The notes beneath the pieces are model-generated. The model searched no databases. It was not told where the DNA came from and worked only from the letters and a program-made list of their open reading frames with translations. The position numbers and the translations under genes are program-made. A stretch of 64,000 nt of DNA from Siphonodentalium dalli (taxonomy: Eukaryota; Mollusca; Scaphopoda; Gadilida; Siphonodentaliidae). The stretch is from the NCBI GenBank assembly GCA_032622095.1, contig CP136065.1, positions 210,842,151 through 210,906,150 on the forward strand, written 5' to 3'. Of this stretch, positions 10,890-23,100 are shown piece by piece (the first letter of the stretch is position 1; the number at the start of each line of letters is the position of its first letter).

Positions 10890-11351
10890 CAAGTTTGAGT
10901 TTAGTGTGTCTGTCATTTGCAGAATGAGGTCCCCAGAGGGTGAATTTAGTGATGCTATTCCGCATAGCGGGCTAGCATCGCCAAATTCACCCTCTGGGGA
11001 TCTCATTCTGCTAAGGCCTCATCTGCTATGGGAGACATAGACTCAAACTGAAGTTCCCAAATGGTGAATATTGTGATGTACACCCATTGGGAACCTCGAT
11101 TATGCAATGTGTCGTCTGCCAATTTAGGGATATAGAGAATCTAAACTAAAAAAGAAATACATGTAGAACCTATGTGAAGAAGTTTCTATAGAAATTTCAT
11201 AAAAAACTTTCCAGAGAAGATAAGGCCTAAGCAGAATGAGGTCCCCAGAGGGTGAATTTAGTGATGCTAGCCTGCAATGCGGGATAGCGTCGCTAAATTC
11301 ACGTCTAGGGACCTCATTCTGCAAATGACAGGCACACTGAACTCAGGCTTG
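10890..11351 (+). mobile_element. family E element, complete two-hairpin form
   Basis: The inverted ends are CAAGTTTGAGTTTAGTGTGT and ACACTGAACTCAGGCTTG. Hairpins lie at about 10917-11012 and 11230-11322, around a ~215-bp spacer with an inner inverted repeat (CTTTCCAGAGAAGATAAGGC). Confidence 0.75.
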
Positions 11352-13593
11352 TGGGAATAGTGGAAATATTGTAGAGTTTCATGGTTCAATATGTGTTTTG
11401 GAATTTCATCAAATCAAATTACGTTGGTATACGTAATGTCATTCCATTTCTTAGGCCAATATAAATAAATTGCTAGATTTACATCCAACTTTTCAGAGAA
11501 ATGTGGCGGGAGGACAAATTTATTTATTTTTATTTTAATCTTCCTAACATAAATGGTCATGGACAGTTCTAGATATTGAAGCAGTACCCTATCTGACATG
11601 ATACAATGTGATTTAGATTGTCCAATTTGATCAAAATAGACTGATTAATGGGTCATTGAAATGTAATTTGACAGTTAAGGCATATACATTACGTAATATG
11701 ATCATACGTAAACGTAATTTGCGCCCGTTTGTTACTGTTCATGGGATTATCGGATGAATTTTTATCTTTAGAAGGATTTGATGATAAACCGTAACTGGAC
11801 ACAATACAATCATATATATGTAAATAATCACATATAACGTCAATGTTTGGCAGATGTGTCGTTTATCCTGACCGTGTAATACGTGTCTCAGCTGTCTGGC
11901 TATCGACGCAGTCCTCAGTATCTGGATTTTTGCGCGCCGATGTAGGTTGTGACGTCATGATGCACGTCTTGGTGTCTTGACGCCTTTACTGGTTTTCCAA
12001 AAAGTTATCTTAAAAGGACTCTGCGATCTTTCAATCGGAACTTATAGTTTCACTTTGTCGGCCTTGAACTTTGAGAATAATTCATCAGTCTTTTAGGCGA
12101 AAATACCGTTAGAAAATGGAAGATAATATATAAACGGCCAGTAAGTCCCCTATATTCCTCTTTCGGGGCAAATATTTTTAATAATTTTATAAAATATGCA
12201 AACAAAACTTTTTCATGCAATTTCACTTTTTTGTTAACCGGAGCTTTGGTTTAATTTACATTCATTTTTTTAATATCTTTGGCTTTATGAGCATGTTGTT
12301 CCTACATATGATGATGTATAGCTAACATTTGCCAGAACAAAGTTTTTTATTTTTGCCCTGGAGCATTTTGGCCAATTACACATTTCGAGGTGGTATTAAT
12401 CAATACAAAATGGCGGCCGTTGCCAACAATAATTTTGGACTCGGCTGACCCTTGAGTTATGAATAAATTATCTATTTTAGGTAAGTTCAATCTATTTTAA
12501 GATTGGGCTGAAAAAGTCGATTAGTATATCTCATATCCGCATACGTATACCCTAGGTCGCTTCGCTTCGCCGTGGGAGAGCGGGTGCTATAAAAAGATAT
12601 AGAAATAAAAAAAAATTGAGGAGGGGACTAAAATAGGGTCAGGAGGGGATGTAAATCTATAATTATTTTTCTATTGGCCTTATGAGTAGATTTAAAGAGA
12701 TTTACAATAAACATTCCAATTCTAGACAAAATATGAGAGAACAAATTTCCTAGAAATTACAAGATGGTATAGAATCAACCTATAATGAATCAATATTACC
12801 CATTGGTACTTTTATTATTTGGTCAACTGTTGTCAATTGAAGTCAACCAAGTATCTTCTAATCTTAAGTTACAAGACCATTCCTTTCATTGGTCAATCTC
12901 AACTTCTCAAGTGGCCATAATAATTTATTTTATTACAACACCTCAACATTGCGTTAACGGTTTTGAGCACAAGTGCAATGAACATTGAAACTAAAAAAAA
13001 AAAAATTTAAATGCAACAATTAAAATATCCATGAGCTTCAATTGTCTTTCATTGATATATCCCGAAAAGTTTCGTTGAAGCAACTTTTCAATTTGCAACA
13101 ATTATACGAGGAACGGTCATCTCTCCCAGTTTTGTGAATGAACATGCATTATGAGCCAAGACACAATCTACCCATAAGGTCTTCCATGTGTGAATATGCC
13201 TGACAATTTAGAGAAATTTTCGAAATGGTACTACCCATGAATAATGCTAACGTGATTCTGGAATAGAGTGACAATCATCTTTCAATTGTTTTTCAACAAT
13301 TTGAGTGACATGTTCCTCTTCCCAAACTTCTATTTAGATCACGGACTGTCAATGTGGCAGATAAATCTGTCATTGGTCGTGGTGCCACAGTTGTGGGTAG
13401 TCAGTTAAAGGAGGAGGACTGGTCGAGAACAAGACATACATTTATTACTTCCTGGATTTCCTGGTGTCCAGTCCATTTTACTTTATATATATCATTATTT
13501 CCATTAGCCATTTTCCATCAGCCGAAGGATCATTTCCATCTACAAAGTAGTGGTTGACGTACCCACCTGTAATGGAGACAATTAATACACAGA
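11352..13593. other. no gene recognised
   Basis: Mixed AT-rich sequence. A CRE-like TGACGTCA lies at about 11951, a GTAAGT follows GGCCA near 12145, and ATGGCGGCCG opens a 12-codon frame near 12413. None of these joins into a supported gene. Confidence 0.3.
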
Positions 13594-13845
13594 TTAACCC
13601 TTTCTATACTAAATACTCCTAGACGAGTAGTTGTCACTTAGGAAATGTTCAGATAATAAGTTAACAAACAACAGTTGATTGTATAATCTGAACATTTCCC
13701 ACCAATGAAGAGGATTCCTTCTGTACTTTTTATTGTCTGTCGTCTGCTCATATTTCCTGGACATACCTCTAGATGAATAATAGACCCTTCCAATGTTTAC
13801 TTATATAACTGACTGGGAGAATCCATTTAGTAAAGAAATGGTTAA
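13594..13845 (+). mobile_element. TTAA family D element, complete
   Basis: TTAACCCTTTCTATACTAAA to TAGTAAAGAAATGGTTAA. It has the hallmark blocks TAGGAAATGTTCAGATAATA with its inverted partner, and CCTCTAGATGAATAATAGAC near the right end. Confidence 0.8.
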
Positions 13846-13869
13846 GCAAAGATGCTGCTGCATCCATTT

Positions 13870-15180
13870 TTAGCTCAACTTTAGCTATTGCCGTTGGTTG
13901 GCGTCCATCGTGCGTCTGTCAACAATTTCCTTTGGCTCACCCTACAGGCCGCATCCCTTATCCGATCATCACCAAACTTCATACGGATCTTCAGGGAGCC
14001 ATCAATTTTTTTTCAAAATTCATTCAAAAAAAACGTGGCCACCAGCAGCCATTTCGGATTTCAAATTTGAATCCATTGGCACACTTTGCAACCCGCATTT
14101 ATTGGAGAAATGTTTTGAAAATTTACAGGAATGTTTAGGATCACTTCTAGATGGGAGCTATCAAATTATAGAGATTTTCGTTGAAAAACCTGGTTGCCGG
14201 CAGCCACCTTGAATTTTACTCTTTGCATGACTAAATCCTTTAGCACACCCTACAGACCACATTCCTCATCTAAACGCCACTAAATTTCATATGGATCTTT
14301 GGGGGTGACCTCTAGATGGGATCCATCGATTATTTCCGATATTTGTAGGAAAAATATGGCTGCCAGCAGCCATCTTGGATTTCACTCTTTGCATGACTAA
14401 ATCCTTTGGCACACCATACATGCCACATCCATCATCCGATCATCATCAAACTTCATATGGATCTTCGAGGTGACCTCCAGATCGGAGCCATTGACTATTT
14501 CTGAAATTCATAAAAAAACATGGCTGCCAGCAGCCATCCTGGATTACAAATTTAATCCATCGTCACACCCTGCAGCATTCATATATCTAAGAAATGTTCT
14601 TGAAATTTCCAGGCATGATTAGGATTACCTCTAGATGAGAGCTATCAAATTTGAACGATTTTCAAATAAAAACATGGCTGCCAGCAGCCATCTTGTATTT
14701 TACTCTTTACATGACTAAATCCTTTTGCACACCCTGCAGACCACATCCCTCGTCCGATCATCACCAAACTTTATATGCATCTTCAGGGTGACCTCTAGAT
14801 AGGAACCATCCATTTTTTTCCGAAATTTGTTTAAAAACATGGCTGCCAGTGGCCATTTTGGATTTTACCTCTTTGCTTGACTAATTCCTTCGGCACAACC
14901 TACAGGCCACATCCCTCATCCAATCATCACCAAACTTTACATGCATCTTCAAGGTGACTTCTAGATGGGAGCCATCAATTTTTTCTGAAATTCATTGAAA
15001 AACATGCCTGCCAGCAGCCATCATGGATTTTAATCTTTGCATGACTAAATCCTTCGGCACAACATACAGGCCACATCCCTCATCTGATCTTCTCCAAACT
15101 AACTTCATAAGGATCTTCGGGGTGACCTCTAGATAGGACCCAATGATGTTTTCCGAAATTTGTTAAAAAAACAGCCTTGC
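13870..15180 (+). repeat. tandem repeat element N (CATGGCTGCCAGCAGCCAT type)
   Basis: About eight imperfect units of roughly 150-170 bp. Each reads CACACCCTACAGGCCACATC, then a GATCATCACCAAACTTCAT block, then GGTGACCTCTAGATGGGAGC, then CATGGCTGCCAGCAGCCATC. The same unit recurs at 49030-49320 and 50780-51400. Probably a non-autonomous transposon with internal repeats. Confidence 0.7.
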
Positions 15181-15806
15181 ACATGCATCACCACCCTAAA
15201 GATGATCCATGTGCCGGCCTGTCTGAATGATAATTGGGATATTTTCAAGCAGAAACGGTCAAAATATGAAGCATATCATTCGCATCTTTGACTTCCCAAC
15301 TCTGGTTTGGCGACATCTCATCGCAGGATCGATCGGCGGCTTCGATACCCGAAATTATGGTGGATACCCACACTTGGACGCAGATAGTATTGTTTGTGAA
15401 CCAATCTGCAGGCTAGACAATTTTATGGTTAATTAAACATATATTTTTCTATTGATACATGCATTATCCGCCATCTATGACTGATAATTATGTTTCAAAG
15501 AACTACCTAACGTCAAAAAGTGTCTACTATTTATGATAAAATCGGAAATGAGTCGGAATTTCTATTAAATGTATCGGGGTGAGGGCAAGCTATGGTCGCT
15601 ATCCCATTGAGGGAACACATTCCGCTTTGCGAAATTATGTTTTGAATAGTGGATATCACCATTTAACTGGGAGATATATAGCTTTATCTGAGGGAAGATA
15701 TGTTCATTTATCAAAACCGCATGGTCTGGTTTAGTGATACCCTCAGTTTTGGCGATACCATGTACACGGGAGGGGGGTGAGCCCTCTCTCACATAGTTAA
15801 ACATAC
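15181..15806. other. no gene recognised
   Basis: This is where the missing second half of the lectin domain would be expected on the minus strand. No exon with its W-x-W and C-terminal Cys motifs was found. Confidence 0.3.
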
Positions 15807-16007
15807 CATTGAGTTTTGACGCTATCCAGTCCTGGGCAGCTTGAGATCTGATTCACAGCAGATGAACACCTTCATTTTGGCAGGTTTCCTTGGCATTCTG
15901 CCATGATTGTGCAGACTCGGTGCCAATTCTATACCAACCGCAAATACGCCATTCATACATGTAGGTCGCAAATCCAGCTGTCATGGGTTGGTCAGGGTAT
16001 ACTGAGC
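15807..16007 (-). pseudogene. C-type lectin N-terminal exon with internal TGA
   Basis: 201 nt, phase 1 at both ends and consistent with the PAN exon. It has the lectin features W-x2-A-x2-C and GVHLL before the TGA, and IRSQAAQDWI after it. Reading across the stop restores the usual spacing, so a nonsense substitution is the simplest explanation. Confidence 0.5.
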
Positions 16008-16374
16008 CTATATAATATACAATAAAAATAATTGAACTTGATGTATTCAATCTAATAATCTCCACAATTAGGTCAAAGTTAACATTTTACAGAAAATATT
16101 ATTCCATTAATTTCCACCTACTTTTATTTCTGCTCATTGCTTTTGTTATGAGATAATTACCCAGCAAATATAACTGATATAGAAGCTGCATGTGTTTTGA
16201 GACAACGCACATTTATTAGATTGGGTGGGATTCGAAACTTGGCCTGTGACGAATCTCAGCCCATGGGGTATCCAGATACAGTTGTGCTAAAGATCTACCA
16301 TACATAACTCATATAGACACATCCATCATATTAGCAGTTACCATTATTTTTGTTACCTTCACTTTATAACATTT

Positions 16375-16634
16375 TCACTCAACCCTCAACCCCTTGGTTC
16401 CATGCCAAATTCATAGTAAGGCCAATGGAAGGACAAAGGAATGCCAAATTCATAGTAGGGCCAACACAGTACCAAAGGCAATGTAAATACATGTACATGT
16501 ATGTTCACTCAACCCTCAACCCCTTGGTTCCATGCCAAATTCATAGTAAGGCCAATGGAAGGACAAAGGAATGCCAAATTCATAGTAGGGCCAACACAGT
16601 ACCAAAGGCAATGTAAATACATGTACATGTATGT
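16375..16634 (+). repeat. 130-bp tandem duplication
   Basis: Two virtually identical 130-bp copies, 16375-16504 and 16505-16634, begin TTCACTCAACCCTCAACCCC. The near identity indicates a recent event. It lies in the intron of the PAN/lectin pseudogene. Confidence 0.9.
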
Positions 16635-16839
16635 TGAAATATTCAACAAGTCAATTTAAAGTCAAATTATAGTGTTGGAACAATTAATATAGACTAAACA
16701 TTATTAGTATGTGATAAATATTTTGTTGTGATCTGTGGATTAATAGAACTGAAATGTACACTTCACCTAAATATGACATGTATAAAGTGTCTACTAAGTG
16801 ATTGAGATTTCCCTATAATTCTCTATTCAATAATGGTGT

Positions 16840-16985
16840 TTACCCCTTACTATACTGAATACTCATTGATGAGTAGTTCCAATAGGAAATCTTCAGATTA
16901 TATAAGTTCAACAAACGACCCTAAGCCGTTTATTTAACTTATTATCTGAACATTTCTCACAACTGAATATGAAATATTTGGCTAT
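16840..16985 (+). mobile_element. TTAA family D fragment
   Basis: TACTGAATACTCATTGATGA...ACTTATTATCTGAACATTTC; the right part is missing. Confidence 0.55.
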
Positions 16986-17243
16986 TGATCTAAAACCAAC
17001 AAATTCAACACTAAGACTGGCTTGCAACTAAAATAATTTTGGTCTGAAATGTCCAACTGACCTTGTCTCAGTGAGGGATTTTACATATACATATAAACTA
17101 AAAAAAAACTTGGATTTTCCAACTGTTGCCAGTGAAAAATTGGCCCCATCAACGCCCTTGTTATATCATCCCACGAATCCCTACTCTGGCTTACACCCGT
17201 AGAGATCATATTCCACCAGTTCAATCAATCTGACTATACGTAC

Positions 17244-17480
17244 GGTCGCTCATCTTGTGATATTTGGCTCCAATTTGTGCAGTTTTGCAGGCAGCCCCTT
17301 CCAAAACACTGGAGTGAAGATTGCATCTCTTCTCGCCAGGGACGTAGACGTACATGTATGACCGACACCACACGTGTCTTGCGCACGCAGCGGCACATTG
17401 GATCCTGGATAACGAACTATAGAGACGACACCAAACAATGCTACACATAAAACCCGATAAACCAGGAACCAACTTTCCAT
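17244..17480 (-). pseudogene. PAN/apple-domain exon with signal peptide, frameshifted
   Basis: The Cys spacing in CAAACARHVWC, RCNLHS and GAACKTAQ matches the PAN_1/apple pattern seen in lophotrochozoan secreted proteins. The leader beginning at 17480 is in another frame. Confidence 0.5.
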
Positions 17481-18104
17481 GGCATGTCTCAATGTCAGTA
17501 ATGTGACCACGAGTCCGAAATACCGGACAATCAGAAGAAATAATACGACTTTCTTCGAAAGCATTGTACTTTCGTGAACATAGACTGTTAAATGTGTGTT
17601 GCATGCAGTGTGTTCTGCTCTGTCGAATTCGGTCGAAATATGTTCGCGCCTTTTTAAATTACTGCATGCGAATGTGCTTTCGTCCAAGTCGACAAACAAT
17701 AATTCCAGTCCGCGACTTTAGAACGATTTGTTTGATTGGAACAGCAATGTTCGAGCAAATTCTTTTCAAATAGCATTTTAAACGTATACAAAAGCCATGC
17801 AATCGAAAGTCGGACGCTGCCAAGCAATAATTGTGTAAAATCACGGCCTTGAACGGCCTTGTATGCATCATCCATGGTCGAGTTTTTTACTATAGATTTT
17901 ATAAGGTAAAATATTTTACACAAATAATATTGGCGGCTACCTCATATTCTCTCTATTGCTGGTTTAACCTCCAGTGAGATGGCTGTGCCTTTAAGACTTT
18001 CCGATTACTCCTAGCACGAGGACGTGTGAATATATCATGCTCGCAAAGGAATATTGATATAGAGTATAATATAGAGGGATCCACAGTACGGTGACTTATA
18101 TATT

Positions 18105-18480
18105 ATACTAGCTGGTGGGCCCGACTTCGTCCGGGCTATTTAGGGATTTCTTTGCCAGAAACATGACTATATGAGCGTATATGAGCAAGGACACGATCGC
18201 ATGCGAAATTGGACCCGATTTGACCTTGAATTGGCCATTTTTAAGGTCAAGGTCAGGTCATGGTCACGATTTGACCAGTCCAAAACAATCCCCGGACAAA
18301 AGTACTCCTAGGTATCAAATTTCGTCGAAATCCGTCCGGCAGTTTTCCCGGCAATTGATAACAAACAGAATGTAAATGCTTTATTTACTCAATCATGAAT
18401 TAACATGAAATTAGAGATGAATGTGAACAAACAGACAGACAGACAGAAGTCCCAAAATATATAGTAGATGTCCCCAACTA
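18105..18480 (+). repeat. retroposon-like 3' tail, copy 1
   Basis: GCTGGTGGGCCCGACTTCGT is followed by GACCTTGAATTGGCC, by the block TTTCGTCGAAATCCGTCC and by (ACAG)n. The inverted partner is at 31440-31700. The layout recalls RTE-type non-LTR 3' ends; the family is inferred. Confidence 0.5.
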
Positions 18481-19129
18481 AAATCCCATCTTTGGGGGAA
18501 ATTTATTTCCACCAACTTTATTTTCTGAGTTTAAGAAAAATTTTAACCATACACACTAAAAAAAGATGATCAATGACCAATTTGAATTAATTAAAGAATA
18601 TTCCTCACTGAAATTTCCAACAGGTGTTGTTTTAGGATCCCCACATATCGTAAAATGTGTTACGGTACGTACTATTGAAAAAATATGTTGAAGATTATAT
18701 CTAGAGAAAGTCCTTATTTGTGTTGAAATGTTTTATTGTGTCTTTGCTGTTTATCACAGAACAAAACTACACTATTAAACATTAGTATAGCCTACATAAT
18801 ATATCATGTGAATAACTTAATGAATTAATTTGTTTATACACATATACTATATTTACACGCGTCCTTGTTATGCGCATGAAGCTGAAAATTCGCCAGTTTG
18901 GTCTGATTTTTGTGTGCAAGTTGTCTACAGATCTGTTTACAAATTACAAATTAGGTCCGACCGTATTATATAATAATTATCTTTTTTATTTGCTCTTTTT
19001 GGTGTGGGTGGTGGACCATAAATATATTCGCAAGTTGATAATATCACACTTTTATCACCAGTATTTGTTTTTTTGTAAATTAATTGTATAATTTTTACGA
19101 ACCTTGGGATTCTGCTCAAGTCTTTGCCA

Positions 19130-19616
19130 TTAAAGGTACTCAATCCGATAAAACTCCTCTCAATTACTATTTCAATGGCTTCGGGGGTCAAAAATATTTG
19201 ATTCGAGTCGAGGAAGTCACCCATCAAAGCTCAGATTTGTTAGATATCGATTTTAGAAATCTATTATTTTTCATTATCGGGAATTCTTTCTGGCCCAGAA
19301 GACAGTCAAAATTTCGTTATTATTACCACTTGATTATAGAGTTATCCATCCTTGTCTGTTTGAATAGAGTTTTGGCGTAAAATCTCGAGCAGGTTACCAA
19401 ATTGACGGCAGTTATTAGTACTCATCTCGAGCAATTAACAAATTTCAAAAATCAATATCTAATAACTCTGAGCTTTGTTTGATGGGTTCCTCGACTCGAA
19501 TCAAATATTTTTTACCCCCAAAGCCAAAGCAATAGTAATATAGGACCCTCTGATCGGATTGTTGTTGTTGGAATCTGTTGAGATGGGGACCCTCTTTACG
19601 GATTGAGTACCTTTAA
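19130..19616. mobile_element. TTAA element with AGGTACTCAATCCG ends
   Basis: Both ends carry 14 identical inverted bases directly inside TTAA. A longer inner inverted repeat (GAGGAAGTCACCCATCAAAG and partner near 19475) follows. No coding capacity. Confidence 0.7.
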
Positions 19617-19989
19617 CGGTTTCGGGCGCAAAACTTCGGGGGGAGGGGGGGGGGTGGAAGACTTTTTGTTTTACATAATTTATTCATGGTTGTAACACCT
19701 GTTTTGTAGAATTAACATTAAATAATTATAATTCTGACAGAAATATGAAAAATAATGTAATTTGCCACAAATTACACACAATTTTCCCCTGAAATATCAT
19801 TCAATTTGCCAGAATTTGACAGAAAATTTATCGAATTTGCATAAAATTTGATCGAATTTTGATATTTCAAAACGTTTTGGGGGTGCAGCCCTCTGGCTAT
19901 GGAACTTTCTAGATACATCGTTATGGCGAACTATCATTTTTCATAGTCTGGTTACGCGTTTTAGCCCCAGAACAAAGCCCGCGAAAGGA

Positions 19990-20111
19990 TATCACGTGGT
20001 TTTGTTTTGGTGGAACACGTGTTTTTGACTGCACTTTGACCCCGGCATCACTGTGTGAAGCACCATTCTGTCGACGACGAGCTGCTGGTCAGCCGCGCGG
20101 AGAGAAGAAAG
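19990..20111 (+). promoter_or_regulatory. candidate promoter and 5' UTR of the multipass membrane protein gene
   Basis: This short island is clearly richer in G+C than its surroundings. Two perfect E-boxes, CACGTG, lie at 19993-19998 and 20016-20021. There is no ATG between them and the proposed start at 20112, and TGA 20037-20039 closes the reading frame upstream. No TATA box is evident. CACGTG is the site of bHLH factors of the USF/MITF/MYC type; use here is inference. Confidence 0.4.
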
Positions 20112-20156
20112 ATGCGTCTGGACCAAGCCATCGACAACCTGAAACTGTGGACCAAA
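20112..20156 (+). CDS. membrane protein gene, exon 1 (start)
   Basis: ATG in good context (AAG before it). Fifteen codons end ACC AAA at donor GTAAAA, phase 0, as exon 2 needs. An in-frame stop lies at 20037-20039. The donor is not the consensus GTAAGT and the intron is 8.3 kb, so this exon is less certain than the others. Confidence 0.55.
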
Positions 20157-23100
20157 GTAAAAAATGTGTTCTCTTTGTTCAAAGTAACAACCACATGTGT
20201 CATTGTCAGATTGTGTGCCGATCGAGTCATTGAATCCGCAAAATTGCGGCAAATGCATGCAAATTACAGAGCATGTCAGTGTCATACTCTGATTACTCAT
20301 ACTGAGTCATAGGTCAGGGCAATCCTGAAATGGAGGTATTAAGACTCCAATTAGGTACAAAACCTCGAACAAGGTTCTACATGTCTGGCAATTGTGAGAA
20401 TATATATATAGAGCTACAATATTTAGCTGTATTCAGATAACCTAGCGGAATTCAGCTACCCAGATAGGAGGCCCCCACCCCCCTTTTCGTACGCCGTATT
20501 CCATGCCTGTTATGAGGTACGCCGTATTCCGGCCCCTCTGTTAGGAGGTATTCGGTATTCCAAAAATACCGGTATTCGTACGCCGACCCTCCAAAAAATG
20601 AAGTTTTCATATATTTTTATGTATTCAATATGGCTGTTAACTGGTATTCCGTATTCCACCCTCTGTGTTAAGTGGTATTCCGTATTCCAGGGGGATGGGG
20701 GCCTCAGATAGCATGACTACGTTGGGCCACGTTGGCATAATGTCGGCTCGGTTGGCATTAGGTTTGGTTGGGTTGACGTTGTTGGCATTTGGTTGCATGG
20801 CCCAACGTATTTCTCCCAAACGTTGGAAATATAACGTTGGCCCAACATTGGGCCAACACGAACATGCCAACGGAATTATATATCTGCAGTAAATTGGTTG
20901 GGTTAGCGTGGTTGGCCCAATGTATTCCTCCCAACCGTTGGAATTATATATAACGTTGGCCCAACATTGGGCCAATGCCAACATGAAAATGGAATTTACT
21001 GTGCACATCTCATTGGTTGGGTTTACGTTGTTGGCCCTTGGTTGACCCCAATTAAGGTATTCCTCCCATGTAACAGTTGGAATTATAACGTTGGTCCAAT
21101 GTTGGGCCAACGCTAACAGCTTCATGGCAGTCCAACGCGAACATGTCAACGGAATTATCTGCAGTAAATTGGTTGGGTTAGCGTGGTTGGCCCAACGTAT
21201 TCCTCCCAACCGTCGGAATTATAATGTTGGCCCAACATCAACGCCAACATGAAAATGGAATTTACTGTGCATATCTCATTGGTTGGGTTTACGTTGTTGG
21301 CCCTTGGTTGACCCCAATTAAGGTATTCCTCCTATGCAGTTGGAACTATAACCAGGGAAGGATCCAGGGCTCTTTTGATACCTGTTACAGGTTTGGGCGC
21401 CCAAACTCTGGTGGCCTAAATGTCCCCAAATTGCAAGTGGATAGTTTTATTAAAGCTTAATTTTCTATATTCTGAAGGAAATCTTCTATTATAATTCAAC
21501 AACATGCAATGCAAATCATCAATATACAGTTGATATAGAGCCTTTATTTGCTTAATCAAGTGTCCAGTGAGAAATATTTTAACCCTTTCATGACTGGGAC
21601 TTCTTGAAACTTTGCAAAAATCCTGTGCCAATGCATTCTCTTATATAAATGAGAGTCTCCCATCTAAGGAGCCTCGCATATATAAGATAATACATTGGCC
21701 TTTATCTTGACCTTGTAAGCCAGTACATTTTCTTTTGCGGGATCTTTAATGCTGCACCAAAGGGAGGGGGGCTACCCCCCGTACCTACCCCCATCTCGGG
21801 CCTACGGCCCTCGGGATATGCCTTCGACATATCATGGTCCCAAAACAGGTGTCCCCAAAAAATCCCTGGATCCATATCTGACTATAACGTTGGTCCAATG
21901 TTGGGCCAACGCAAACAGCTTCATGGCAGTCCAATTACATACATGTATATATAGCGTACATGTGATACATTTCAACGATATGCCGATACTTTATGTTCCG
22001 TAAACACACGTACAATCATTGCTGACACAATATATGCAACGATATGTCATAAACTACGTTGGATGGTGTCGGTTGGTATATCGTTGGCCCAACGTTGTAA
22101 TGCCAACGTAAATGATGTAGAAAGCTCTGACGTCAAACTCTACGTGCGTGCACAACGGATCAGGCGTCTGCTTTTCTTATTGCGCGCTTTGTTCTGGTTC
22201 TCGTTCAGTGTTGCTGCTGGTATTGATTTTAGCAAATAAAGATTCAGTTTCTTTAATTTGGAATTCAAGGATTGTTCGTTCTTTAGATGCCACCATCGGG
22301 TCGGTATACGTTTGTGAGAAACTACTATTTTGTGTAAAATTAATTAATTATTTTTCTCGGAATCACAAAGTTCTGAATGTTTGCACGGCGTACATATAAG
22401 TTATAGCGGAGAATACTGACATGCATAGTAGTTTCTCACAAACTTGCATCAGATAGTGACATGGTGGCTGACGGTGGTATTAACTGAATTATGAACGGAT
22501 TATTGGATGCCAAAAAAAATATATATATATAATTCCCCAACGTTATGCCAACCAATTTAGTTTGAGGTTCAACGTTGTCCCTCTGTTGGGTCATCGTTAT
22601 GCCAACCAATGGGTTTAGTTTCCAACGTTATGCCAACCATATGGTCTGGATATCAACGTTGGCCCAACTTTGGGCCAACGCTCTGTATATGTCGTCCAAC
22701 GTAGGCCCAATACGTTGGCCCAACGTTGACCCAATGAGCAAAATTACGTTGGCCCAACGTTGGCCCAACCATGTCATGCTATCTGGCTATAGGCCTATAT
22801 TCTACCCTCAAAGTTTCAAACTGGCTGTTTTTCGATAATTAACTAGAAATGCTAATTTGCGCATCAAAACTAGGTTACGAAATTCTCCAATCACTTTCAA
22901 ACAAATCAAAACTGTCACTCGTTTTGTAACAAAGTGTTGTGTTTTGTCGACACGGTGATTGTGTTTTGTCGACACGGTGATGTCGATTATGTGTGAAAAC
23001 TCACCATGGCGATCGGTGTCTATCATAAGGGTTCAATGACTCTCTTAAGCATTAGGCAATAGGCTACCTTGAAAACTATATTTAATACAATATTCAACAC

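Larger units (their letters stand above)
15807..17564 (-). pseudogene. PAN/apple plus C-type lectin gene, broken
   Basis: On the minus strand a hydrophobic leader can start at ATG 17564 or 17480 (MESWFLVYRVLCVALFGVV). It runs out of frame with the PAN-like segment that follows (SRIQCAAACARHVWC...GEKRCNL...GAACKTAQ), so a one-base frameshift is needed between them. The PAN exon ends at 17244 (donor GTACGT, phase 1). The next exon starts at 16007 after TTATATAG, phase 1, and reads as the first half of a C-type lectin fold (CGWYRIGTESAQSWQNAKE, TCQNEGVHLL). A TGA at 15855-15853 interrupts it, then IRSQAAQDWIASKLN continues in the same frame. Its donor is GTATGT after 15807. Such secreted proteins are common in molluscan immunity and mucus. 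The second half of the lectin domain was not found. Allelic null or sequencing error remain possible. Confidence 0.5.
20458..22787. mobile_element. TTGGCCCAACG repeat element
   Basis: The body is dozens of variants of GTTGGCCCAACGTTGGGCC. The ends are CCAGATAGCATGAC-type inverted repeats, the left one being split by the GTATTCC insert. Frames read across it, including a 190-codon one on the minus strand, are repeat artefacts. Confidence 0.6.

Noticed and set aside
12413-12451. ATGGCGGCCG start codon
   Set aside because: The frame closes after 12 codons and no donor follows.
15227-15436. 69-codon plus-strand frame, or the missing lectin exon on the minus strand
   Set aside because: Neither strand shows lectin W-x-W or the closing Cys pattern, and no splice sites match the phase.
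20637-21209. 190-codon minus-strand frame
   Set aside because: Made of TTGGCCCAACG units; the peptide is a repeat of the same few residues and crosses two elements.
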